A program made the position numbers and the translations under genes. The notes under the pieces were generated by a model, which did no database searches, was not told where the DNA came from, and saw only the letters and a list, made by a program, of their open reading frames with translations. Of a stretch of DNA of 64,000 bases, positions 11,722-21,623 are shown one piece after another (positions within the stretch are counted from its first letter, which is position 1; the number at the start of each line of letters is the position of its first letter). The stretch is taken from positions 1 to 64,000 of the forward strand of contig JAJNNY010000071.1 in assembly GCA_022453515.1 (NCBI GenBank), in the 5' to 3' direction. Source of the DNA: Astrocystis sublimbata (taxonomy: Eukaryota > Ascomycota > Sordariomycetes > Xylariales > Xylariaceae).

Positions 11722-13424
11722 ATGAACACGCAACGCACCACCCACAAGAAGACAACCATGAACATCAACGTGCCCAACCTCATCAACGCGGCCCTCCCAG
11801 AGCGCGACACGCGCAACCGCAACGCCATCATCATCTCCGAGAACACGGGGGGCGGCAGCGCCAACCACAACGAGGCCGGCTTCCTCTCCTCCTCCTTCCC
11901 GCGCAGCGCGCACAAGCTCTTCGTCACCTCCGACAGCGACGACTTCGACGAGGGGTATCTCGCCGCGCTGCGCGACGAAGGCTTCGTCGTGCAGTACTTC
12001 GCGCTCGGCGAAGGCACCAGCGACGACGCCTACCGGCGGCAGCTGGCGCAGCTCAAAGACGTCGCTGCACTAGGGCCATGCGAGACCTTCGCCGTGGTCG
12101 CCTTCGGTGAGGCTGCGAGCCTGTGTCTCGAGTACTGGCACGGCCGCGACAATAACCCGGAGTACAAGCTCGCGGGCATCGTCGCGTACTACCCCACGCG
12201 GATCCCGGATCCGCGCGGGGCGTTTCCAGGCGGGATCAGGGCGGTGGCGCATCTCGTCGGTGAGGAGGTGGGCGTGGTGCACCATAGCCAGCTTGTCGGG
12301 ATCCAGGGGAAGACGAAAGTCTCTAAGCGTGCGGTCGCGGGCGTCGGGGTCGCTGGCATGGCGAGGGTGGGCGGCAATGCGACAAACTACCCGTGCTATC
12401 GGTATGAGGCGCCTGTGGGTTTTGCGGAGGCCGATCTCGACGAGTATGAGGTTGTTGCTGCGGATCTGGCGTGGAGCCGGAGTTTGGATACGCTTAGGAC
12501 GGCGTTCCGGATGGATGTTGAGCTGGACGATGTCGTGGAGAAGAACATGGAGGGTGAGTGATTTTTGCTGTCTTGGAGGAAACGAGGACGAGCCGAATAT
12601 GAGAGGGATTGAAAGGGCAAGAGGAATAACTGACCGAGCCCTCAACAGGGAAATTTGAAAGCCGCAACCTGGGAGATGTCATGGCCACGTATACGACGCG
12701 CAAATCACCACATGTGACATATTTCCCAACTCTATCAGGCGGTATCGGCACACAGGAGCTGAAGCGTTTCTACGGGGAGTATTTCATATCCTCCAACCCG
12801 TCATCAATAAAAGTGACGTTGATCTCGCGCACGGCGGGCTCCGACCGCGTCGTCGACGAGCTGCACGTCTCATTCAAGCACACGGAGGAGATGCCCTGGA
12901 TATTGCCCGGCGTGCCGCCCACGAACAAGCGCGTCGAGGTCGCCATCGTGAGCATCGTCACACTGCGGGGTGGGAAGCTGTCGCATGAGCACGTGTACTG
13001 GGACCAGGCGAGCGTGTTGATGCAGGTCGGGCTTCTGGACCCGAAGCTCATTCCCGAAAAGGCCAAGGCGAAGGGGGTAAAGAAGCTGCCTGTTGTCGGA
13101 CGCGAGGCCGCGAGGAGGCTATTGAAAGGGTTCGAGGACGACGACGACAATGAAGGGGGCGAGGCGGATAACGAACTTCTGCCTGGCTGGTATAACGAGG
13201 AGGAGGAGGATGACGAGGATGGGAATAATGAGGACAGCAAGAAGCAGAGTGAGGAAGATAGGGCGGCACGCAAGCCAAATGGGAAAGATGAAGGTGGTGA
13301 AGATGAAACAGAGCAGCAAAACCGGCCAAAGGACGAAGAAACTCAACCCTCAGGAGGGCAAACTGACGATGGAGACGAGGATGAAAATGGGGGAGAGAAA
13401 GATGCAGCGGATGAAGGGAACTAA
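11722..13424 (+). CDS. DLH-like / SnoaL-like fusion protein with acidic tail
   Basis: Two exons, join(11722..12553, 12649..13424), give 535 residues. The intron begins GTGAGT and ends CAACAG. Residues about 15-275 resemble a dienelactone-hydrolase-type alpha/beta fold (IAYYPT-like segment VAYYPTRIPDPRGAFPGGIR, then GFAEADLDEYEVVAADLAW). Residues about 278-430 resemble a SnoaL/NTF2-like half (LGDVMATYTTRKSPHVTYFP, VVDELHVSFKHTEEMPWILPG). This two-part layout is seen in fungal proteins annotated as carboxymethylenebutenolidase or SnoaL-like. The nucleophile elbow reads AFGEAASL, without the Cys or Ser expected of an active hydrolase, so hydrolase activity is doubtful. From residue about 439 to the end is a highly acidic, disordered-looking tail. 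ATG 11758 has a better context (ACCATGA) and could be the true start, removing 12 residues. Confidence 0.82.
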
Positions 13425-13852
13425 TGCGTATGTGAATTAATGATTCATGTCAAAGTGTATGAATTACGACTGTCTTGTTTCTATATTATTACTAATAAAC
13501 GTTCTGCTCATTACGAGAGACATGTTAAACTCCCAATCAGTGAGGCTGAAGCGGCTGAAGCGGCTGTATCATTGGTTATTGCTTACATGGAGGCTAAAAC
13601 TCAACACAGAGTAAGAGGTCCATTTCGACAAGTAGTTCGTAACGGACAGGGCGATTTGATCAAGTATGATGCAAAATCTCGGATGTGAAATATCCTCGAT
13701 CAACATGTTAATTGTTCCAAGTTGTCAAGCGACGTAGCTAGCGTGATGGATAAGTAAACTCGACCGACCCATACTCTCAGTCCCTCACTCTCTGGCCTGT
13801 ACACTTAGTCTCCAAAGAATACTTGACACCTTCGCTCCGTTGAAATTGTTTC
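13425..13852. other. Convergent 3' intergenic region
   Basis: It lies between the ends of the DLH/SnoaL-like gene and the terpene cyclase gene. An 82-codon frame at 13440..13688 has no recognisable motif and is not called. Confidence 0.4.
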
Positions 13853-14965
13853 CTAGTCTTTGGGAGCCAAGTATCTCAATGTAGTTGCGCTCCAGCGCTC
13901 GTTCCCGCTCATCTGGTATCTCAACCCCTTCAAGTACGCCCGGATCACGGGAGTGTCTTTCTTATCGAGTAGTTCCTGCGTCTGAGCTTCATAGATGTTC
14001 TCCCATTCTCGACAAAGGTGGTACAAGACGTTCTTGGATGAGTTGGCAGGGATTTCAGTCTCTCTTGCCAAGATATCGACGGCGTTACAAAGTATAGCAC
14101 CTTCCTTGTGGCCATTCGAGGCGATAAGGGCCTCTTTTTCGAAACTCCAGATGTCGTTGACGATAGAAAGATGCTTGGAGCAGATACGGTCCGCCGGGCG
14201 CAACCAGGATTGGTCTTCAGGCGAAAGCTTGAGAGCCATAGAGAATCGCATCAGGGCACCCAACAGGCTGAAAGGAAGAGTAAATAGTCAGCAGTGTGCC
14301 ATCAATAGTGTTACTCAGACATGAGTTGTGGCACTTACGCCCTGCCGACATCCGCCTCACGATATTCCAAGTAAGATCCCAGATCCATTTTCTCGAGCCG
14401 TTTCTTATCAGTCTGTGCTCTCATGAAGATGAAGACGGGCTCCTGGATGTCGTCTGCCATGGCTCGGTCATGGGCTCTCATGCTCTCCCACAGATCGTAG
14501 GTGATCCATTCAACCGGTTTGCTTCGGTCGGGGAGGACTTCGCCGCGTGTGATGGGCATCAACTTCTCGTTGTAGGCTTTGCCATCTTCGAGTGACATGA
14601 ACTCGAGGAGGTCTGTTTTCAGGTTTCAAGTTTTAGTGCGCATCCTGAAAGACAGAAGAGACGAGGTGTGTGATGAGTAAGTCAAGGTCGTGCTAGGTCA
14701 ACTAACCATCAATGAGAAAAAGGAGCGTCAAGAGTCGACAAGCGAAATGGATACGGTCATCAAAAGCTTCGGGGAAGTAGAAGCACGTTACACGGGAAAA
14801 CCCGGCAGCAACGAACTTCTTCCGAGACTTCTCGTCGGGGAATGGCCAATTCTGAAGGAAGTAGCCATCGACCTCCTTGATAACTTGCTCATGCAGTGGA
14901 TGAATGGAGCATGTCCAATTGGATGCTGGCACAGTGGGCGACTCTGTGAGTAGTGCAGGGGCCAT
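13853..14965 (-). CDS. Class I sesquiterpene cyclase, aristolochene-synthase-like
   Basis: Three exons, complement(13853..14267, 14339..14612, 14707..14965), give 315 residues, the usual length for fungal aristolochene synthases (about 310-340). Introns begin GTTAGT and GTAAGT and both keep frame. The aspartate-rich metal motif is DDLLE at residues 86-90 and is created across the first splice junction. The NSE metal motif is NDIWSFEKE with N215, S219 and E223, and the C-terminal RY pair is R309-Y310. Segments such as PVEWITYDLWESMRAHDRAM match the aristolochene synthase group closely. The enzyme should ionise farnesyl diphosphate using three Mg2+ ions and cyclise it to a bicyclic sesquiterpene; aristolochene is the best guess, but product cannot be read from sequence. 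All catalytic motifs are intact although the neighbouring tailoring genes are broken. Confidence 0.93.
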
Positions 14966-16076
14966 GGTTGGTTGGTTGAGCAGAATATGAGAATATTTTT
15001 TAAAAAAAATGCTGCAGTATCTCTCGTTTATATCAGTTGGCTGATCCTTCTGTTCCTCCTTCTGTTACTTCACTAGTACTGCTCATTGTCATGGGACCAA
15101 GATCGAGTGTATATATTGGAAGAGCTGCCGGTAGTTATATGAACGTCGCTGAAGAGGAATAAGACCAAAAGACTCTTCCTTGTTCAACGACAAACGAAGG
15201 ACAGTCCATCCTCTCAAACTAACTGGCCCATCAGCATGAGCGGCGGTCGGAGTTGGGAAGGTAGCCAAAGAGGAAGTGTCCGATGCATGGGTAAAAGTGT
15301 CGCCCCACCAAGTTATTATCGTGCACCGATGCTGATGCTTGCGCAGATCTCGAGGAGGGTACTCGTACTCTGTTTCACAATTCAAGATTACTAGGCATAA
15401 AACCACCAAAACTACCCTTGTCAACGCGCCCTGGTCTACCCACGCGACGTTCGCTAAGAACCCCGTCAAAACCCTGTCTTACCTACCTACAGAGACTTGC
15501 GGCGCGACTTTTTAAACCTGGGAAGATCACTAGTGTCAATGCTAAATATGGATGATACCCGAGAAACCCGTTGCAAACGTATCTCCCAAATGCCGACTCG
15601 GCTCTTGGGAGATGCAGGGAATTCAAAGACTGACCGCTTTCGCATTATCATGGGCCATGGCTATATTTACACGAATCTCTACTGTACTATCTCCAAAGTC
15701 TCCAGTACGATGGAGAGGGCATTACTTGACCTAACCCATGCCCATGTTGAAAACACTAAATATATCTCAATCTCAGTTTGCGGGACTGCGAAGAAGACCC
15801 TGAAACAAACACAATGTCTTCCCTTGTGTCGGACTACGTGTTTCTATGACCATTTCCGATTGGCCTGTTCGTCTCCTGAGCACCGTAAACTGAGCTTGGC
15901 TGAGTTCATTTTCAACGAAATGCCATAAAATCTATTCAATAAAACCAAGGGTCTGACAAACAATGGCAGTTGATTGGTCTGCTGACATATCACCTCATCT
16001 ACAATCTGTATTTCACCCTTTGAACCCTTTTAAGCCAGTTCCCGGATCCTCGGGTTGGTTTGATAACGACTGACAT
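14966..16076. other. Intergenic, nothing recognised
   Basis: It includes the promoter of the leftward cyclase gene. A 143-codon frame (15497..15928) and a 126-codon frame on the other strand show no motif and irregular composition. Decayed gene pieces might be hidden here but none was recognised. Confidence 0.35.
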
Positions 16077-16722
16077 GTGTTCCAGCCTCCGAGGTGGCCT
16101 ATTCATACTGGTTCATCAGCGATTCGTAATTTATTGCGTATAGCTCCGAATGAGCTGTCGTTCAAGTCGGCACAGTCGTGGAACGACAAATACGGATTCC
16201 GACAGGGCCATCAGACCTCTACTAAGAGCGAGTTCTGTGATGGTGGGAGCTTTGCCGTCTGGGGCGTGTACTCCATCATCAGTGGGCGCGATCCCACGAT
16301 CCCAGTGTGCACGGGAAGATGTGCAGGCTCCTAGCTCATGCCTTCTACAATACTTCTCTCATTGGGCAGGAAGAGACGTTTACCAAGACGGTTGATCGCG
16401 TTCTCCAGATTATTGGGAAACAGGGTTGCAAGAGTGCGGGCGCGACCGTCGATATCGGAAAGGCCTAACGAGATGATGGCGTTTGATATAATCGGCGATC
16501 TGGCCTTCGGCGAGAGTTTCCATGCTCTTAATAACGGTATGTTCTTTCAATCCTTCCGATCGCTGACTCAATTTCAACCCTCCCAAAGGAACCGTATCCG
16601 TGAATTGCAATCACACTCGGAGCGCTCACTCAGGGCGCTTTGGCCGACACATGAAGCGATTCCCCATGTCTGAGCAAGGGCATACGGTTCGCGCTCCGGA
16701 GAAAGATCGCGGCGCACGCATT
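16077..16722 (+). pseudogene. Cytochrome P450 remnant (N-terminal part)
   Basis: Pieces of one P450 can be followed left to right in changing frames: RIAPNELSFKSAQSWNDKYG near 16140-16200, LLAHAFYNTSLIGQEETFTK near 16330-16385, MMAFDIIGDLAFGESFHALN near 16472-16530, and FALRRKIAAHA near 16690-16722. These match, in order, the N-terminal half of fungal P450s from toxin-type and terpenoid clusters. At least one in-frame stop (near 16466) and several frame changes separate them. The I-helix, the ExxR motif and the heme-binding Cys region are absent, so the gene is truncated as well as frameshifted and cannot give an active enzyme. It lies about 1.1 kb from the cyclase gene and was probably a tailoring oxidase of the same pathway. 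Confidence 0.75.
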
Positions 16723-16757
16723 CGACTTCATGCTGGTCGGTAGTGAGCCGGTGTCGA

Positions 16758-17330
16758 CGGCATCGGCATTCACGCCCCATGAAGAACAGGTCAACAAAAA
16801 TGCCCAATTTCCACTTCTACGAGACGAACATATCAATCTAGGAAAGACTTATGAGCTCCCTTCGGCGCGGTTGGTCCGGTGGACATGTTCTTCGCCAACA
16901 CGGGCGTCACGGAGAAGCCACATTACTTCGGTACCTCATTTGACAATGATGGCAGACTCCTGGAACTAGCTAGGGAGCTCGTCGATGTGAACTACAACGT
17001 CACGTTGTTTACAGTGAAGCTGGCTTGGCACATCATGCGTCTACCGTTCCAACAAGATGGCACTAGCTGGCCTGATCCGCGCAATGCGATCAACCACTAT
17101 CTGCGACGGTGTCACTATCAATGGCGTGCCACCCGCCGCATATTGACCGGACTGCTCCGGCCACATCGCCGCACCTATCAGACAGATGGAACTGCCTATC
17201 AGCTGATCGCATTTACCGACCTGGCGCTCGTGTACGCGGCGACTGCAACCCAGGGATGGCGCGTTGAAGTGCACGGGAAGTAGAGAAAGAACTACAAGGC
17301 CGAGAGCGCTGAATCGGTCACATTGAGTGA
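16758..17330 (+). pseudogene. Short-chain dehydrogenase/reductase remnant
   Basis: Reading frames here carry, in order, PVDMFFANTGVTEKPHYFG (the NAG-type strand of an SDR, about 16875-16930), a VKLAWHIMR-like helix (17017-17040), MALAGLIRAMRSTTICDG (about 17060-17110) and FTDLALVYAATATQGWRVEV (about 17213-17270). That is the C-terminal two-thirds of a classical SDR. The frame changes at least twice, the N-terminal nucleotide-binding Gly motif is missing, and the catalytic YxxxK region is not recognisable. The start abuts the end of the P450 remnant, suggesting a deletion fused the two wrecks. SDRs oxidise or reduce alcohol and ketone groups in terpenoid pathways, so this fits a decayed cluster around the cyclase. 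Confidence 0.7.
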
Positions 17331-17962
17331 TGCCGACCCCGAGCATTCAAATCCGAGCATCCAAATCCGAGGTGGAAGAGCCCAGCGCCGATCTGCGCCA
17401 GGTCTATTGAGTTCGATCGCGAGAAACTGCGGCTCACTTGCCTGCAGCAGGCGGCGACTGAGTTTCGGGAGTAAGCGGAAGTTGCCGGCTGGTTCTGTAA
17501 TGCTGTGCCGCACATGGGAATGTCGTGCCGCAACCGTGCCACACATCTGCCTGCTGCCTGCGCTGACACTTTGCTTGGCCGCCCTGTGGGATTTGTCACC
17601 GAGGAGTGGGTCTATCCAGGAACACTTCCTTAGATAATACGATCAGGTGAATGACTGGCTATCCACTGGTCGACTGGCTTACGCGAGATCTTAAGTCGTC
17701 CGGGGTTCGATTCCCGCCGAGCCCAATGGGGGTGGTTAATTCCGCCATTATACCCTTGATATTGCCCTCAAAAGCCTATTAAGTTTCCTTTCTTGCGGAA
17801 GGGATTTGCTTCCTCTTTCTGCGAAAGACGGTAAATACGATGATACCCATGGCGACCACGAAGAATTGGCCCCTGACTAACGTATATCAAGTACAGCATG
17901 TCATCGTAATATATCCCAGCCATGCCCACTGACTGTATGTCAACCCCATGTTTTCGACTAGG
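17331..17962. other. Degenerate intergenic region
   Basis: A stretch at about 17410-17470 in one frame reads like decayed coding sequence (EKLRLTCLQQAATEFRE) before a stop, but no family was recognised. A tRNA 3'-half-like sequence occurs at about 17700-17725 without a matching 5' half. Confidence 0.3.
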
Positions 17963-18949
17963 CTATCTATTTATGTAGTGCAGGTAAGCCGGATATGACA
18001 ACTCCGCCATCTCTTTCATGTCTTGTTCGTTGCCCTTTCTTACTCGCATACAATGCGTAATTACATACGGTTGAAACTCTGCATCGGCCGGAAATCTTTC
18101 CGCTTGATCCCTGTCAAGGTGATAACGACTTCGATATCTCCGTCGTCGGGTCGCCGAGGAGCTAAGAGCGACAAGACACTCCACTGCCCCGGTGGGATTT
18201 GCATCAGACCCGGCTCGCCCAGGACAGGCCCGAAGTCTACATCACAAAACGGGAATTCAACCCAGCTGGTCCTTGCCACCTCACTTTCCAGGAAGTCTTT
18301 GAATTGGGACCCTAGAGTCTCCATGTTCGGGATCAAGGCCGCGAGGGTAGCGGCATCGTGCATAAGATCCGGGCACGCCGGGCATCCGGGTCCGACTTAC
18401 ATAATTGTGTTTAGTCTCTGACGGATGGGAGTCTTGCAGCCAGGAGCTACGGCCTGTGAAAAGGGCAACTCACTTGTGCAGGGGAAATTAATGTTGATGT
18501 GCGAGAGTGGCAACGCAGGCTTGAACAGAGATTGCCCGTTGATGAGAATGTTGACAGTGGCTTGTCTTTCCCTGTCACGTTCATGTGGACTACCATTCGC
18601 TGTCATGACTGTGCTGGGGAATCACCCGTATTATGCTAGACTAAATCAGCGCCGTGATTCGGTACACACCCGTTCTGGTTCGATGAAGTGGCATATACCT
18701 TTGAACGAGCAGCATTCATCGGGGAGAAGAACACGATCGAACACATGCCCGGCAGTTGACCCTCACCCCTGGGCGGGGAGCTGTGTTGGTTTCGCTATCA
18801 AGCACGAGCAGCTTGCAGAGCTCCGGTAGTTCGCGTGGCGTATCGAATGACTTTTCCGGCGCCGCGATATTGTCGGCGGTCTGAACGCGGGCTCTCTTCT
18901 CTGAGCTCACTGTCGCCCTGTCATAATTCATGACCCCATTTTTCATCAA
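17963..18949 (-). pseudogene. BAHD-type acyltransferase remnant
   Basis: Read leftwards, fragments in shifting frames correspond to the middle and C-terminal parts of a fungal transferase-family (PF02458) acyltransferase: PRELPELCKLLVLDSETNTA (about 18840-18780), RQATVNILINGQSLFKPALP (about 18572-18513), SWVEFPFCDVDFGPVLGEP (about 18270-18214, the DFG-type motif of BAHD enzymes), then LDRDQAERFPADAEFQP at about 18121-18073. A single-base frame change lies between the DFG fragment and the last one (about 18120), a stop closes the frame near 18397 without a usable 3' splice site, and the HxxxD active-site part was not found. The parent enzyme probably moved an acyl group from CoA to a hydroxyl of the pathway product. 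Confidence 0.65.
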
Positions 18950-19759
18950 GACTTATTGGTCGTCATGATATAATACATCCCAGTCCAGCTCTGCATCACC
19001 TTTGCCGCTCCTGTCGCGCCCATCACAGCGTGTGAGAAACAGATATTGAGTAAGCATCCCCCCAGAATCCAGTTGACATGAACCCTGAAGGGCTTTGCCG
19101 TAGTGTCAATGCCAGCAGCATAAGGAGCATTGGGGAGCAGAGTCAACTGAGTCAACACAGTCCTTCCAACTCTTTTTAGGGTTGGAAAGGTCAACTACCG
19201 ACATTGCCATCCCAGGCGCCCCCTCTGGGATAGTAGGACTTTGAAGACGTGACCAGGATTTTGCATAACATCATCAACCTGCTCAACGGAAGATTAGCTT
19301 GAGCATCTTGAACGAAAAGCTCATTCATCGACTCCGAAACAGCTCTGGGAACCGTTTGGATGTTTATGGCTACTCTTCAATCAACCAATCTGCGTTAATG
19401 CTATGTAACATAAGCCGTTGGAATCAAACCGCTTACTAGTGAGTCCACTGACGGACGATTGGTAGTTTATTTTGGTTCTTAGTAAATTAAGGATTTGATA
19501 AATGTGAGCAGAGCAGTTCGATTAAGGCTTTGTTTCTTATAGCGGTAAAAAATCGTCACAAGTGTGCGATATTTATTATGATACCTATCAAAGACAGTTT
19601 CTGTGAATGACACATGGCAACAAATAATAATTAGCAGATACATGGCTGCGCTTTTGGAAATGACTCAAGATCTGGCTTATAGCTATCTGGTATACAAAAA
19701 GGGCGTCTCTCTTGTAATGAGTAGAAAGTCCGATTTAGAATATGGTAAGTAATGCTACC
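18950..19759. other. Intergenic, AT-rich, nothing recognised
   Basis: A leftward 82-codon frame (18946..19194) carries no motif that was recognised. Bases 19440-19740 are AT-rich without coding character. Confidence 0.3.
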
Positions 19760-20570
19760 TTCTGCGTTTGGCTATCAGCTGGCGGCGTTGACTGTTAGTT
19801 TATTGGCTTTGCCGAAGTCTTTCAGACGGGTCAGTATATTCCTCAAACGTACGTTCCGTCTCCATTGCGTGCTCCCTCCCATACAAAATGCCGCCCCAGG
19901 CGCGCCACGCCGATCGGTTGGTCGTACGTATACCGCAGAAGTCGTTTTCTCCTCTGTCGCGGCCGCCGGACCTCTTCAGCCTTGTTGAAGTAGTCTTTCT
20001 GCTGGTCCTCATATAAGCTCTGCCGAAACTTATATATCGCATACTTGATTGTGTTCGCGACTGAGTGACTGAGGTTGATTCGGTGGAAGCTGTCTGCGAA
20101 GGAATTAGTCGTAGACACTACGTAGAAGTGCGAACTCGCAGTCGATGTAGCTGATTGGGTTCTTGCTATTGATCCAGGGGTTCGAAGGGAGATTGCCAAC
20201 CTACTGGATCTAACCGCCTTGGAGGTTCTGACACTTCCCTTCGCCCAGTAACAGTATCGTAGAAAGTCGGATTGCATCTAAGGGATTCGTCCACCGGCAG
20301 CGTCTCTGTGCGGAACTTATTCGACTTGGCAAAGTATTCAGCTTGCAGCTTGTCGTAGCAGTCGGCTCGGCGCCCTTCTGCTTATCAAATTCTGCTTCTG
20401 CCTCTGCTTCTGCATCAGCCAAGTCGTAAGGAACCGTTAGCCCTTCGCAGCTGGGCGTACCAAGCCTGAGCCTGAGCCATGGCGCTCATCCGCGGGACGA
20501 GGAGGGCGGGCTTCAGCTGGCTAGCCTGCGCTGCTCTGATGTTGGCTGCCATCTTCTCCAATGGGTGCGG
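19760..20570 (-). pseudogene. Frameshifted remnant of an unrecognised gene
   Basis: Read leftwards from about 20560, coherent peptide pieces follow one another in different frames: MAANIRAAQASQLKPALLVP, then a Glu/Ala-rich stretch, then QAEYFAKSNKFRTETLPVDE (about 20335-20276), FHRINLSHSVANTIKYAIYK (about 20084-20025), and DQPIGVARLGRHFVWEG (about 19927-19877). Stops or frame changes occur near 20350, 20166-20168 (TAG) and 20105-20107 (TAA). The pieces read as one former protein with ordinary residue composition, so gene decay explains them better than chance. The family was not recognised. A transposon- or recombinase-type protein is possible but not shown. Confidence 0.5.
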
Positions 20571-20629
20571 GGGACGATTGTCAAGAATATTAATCAATAT
20601 ATATAAGCTTAATCCCTCGATAAACAAAC

Positions 20630-21623
20630 ATTAAAATACTTTTTATAACATAGAACGAATCCAAAAAGAAACTAATTTATAGAAAGATGTTCTTAGTGTT
20701 GGTCGGTGTCACGGTTCCGTATAATTATAAGTTATAAGCGGCTGCAGACGGCCGGTCGACTCCTCCGAGTTGACAAATGTTCGTTGTAGTGTTCAGCGCA
20801 GGAGCAGCGAACGACGTCATTAAACACCTATGCAAAGCTCTTATCTATTGAAAAGCTAGAAAGGCCAACTTGCCATCGTAGCTTCCAACCCACAGCTCCT
20901 ACAGCCATGGCGGGGTATTCCCATTTTCAAGATCTACTGCGGAATTCAAATAGGGGCCTTGGGCATGGGACTAATTGAAATTGGGATATGGACGTACTTA
21001 ATGTATAAACAAGCATTCAGAGAAGCATCCAGTTGATAGATGATTGACACTAACTATAAGTTTCCCCCATCAAGCTCCGATAGCTCAAACAAGAGATGAT
21101 TGTATTCTGTACTATTGCTTACATATGAAGTACTTGAAAACATTGACTTGCGAATGACCAGAACGAGAACAAGATTGATGCACTACAGGCGATAGTGCTC
21201 GATTGATGATGACATGCACTCTAAGCACGAACTCGGTAACACAGATTTGTCTATCAAACAATTCTATTGAGTATTCTGTTGTGAATCTACTTCTGGTGGT
21301 ATCTTAATGGCCGAAAACGTCCCACGGGCCAATCTCTGCTGGTCCTCCAATTCCAGGTAAGATGGCCCTGGCACGTCCAGTTCGGCTATACTAAGAAGCG
21401 CCCCTGTTGGTCATGCACCTTATTACCGACCAACCAACGCTAGAACCGTGTAGTGTAAAAAAGCAAGCAACCTGCTCCAATCATATCAGACCGACTTTTG
21501 GGGGTTTCGTTGCACATATGACAAAAGAAATCAAGCTATATCATGCCGCTCCGCGGTACAGGGTCATCATGATTCGTGAAGATGTCGACACGTCCGTCAT
21601 GTATCGTGAGACGTTCGATTGAT
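20630..21623. other. Intergenic, 3' flank of eEF3
   Basis: About 1 kb with moderate AT content and no recognisable gene, just downstream of the eEF3 stop codon (eEF3 is read leftwards). Confidence 0.4.

Noticed and set aside
15497..15928. A 143-codon frame between the cyclase and the P450 remnant
   Set aside because: Ordinary chance length for this base composition; peptide matches no recognised family and has no good start context.
17640..17725. tRNA 3'-half-like sequence (B box with GCCGAGCCCA end)
   Set aside because: No matching 5' acceptor strand or A box within 100 bases upstream, and the T stem has mismatches at two positions.
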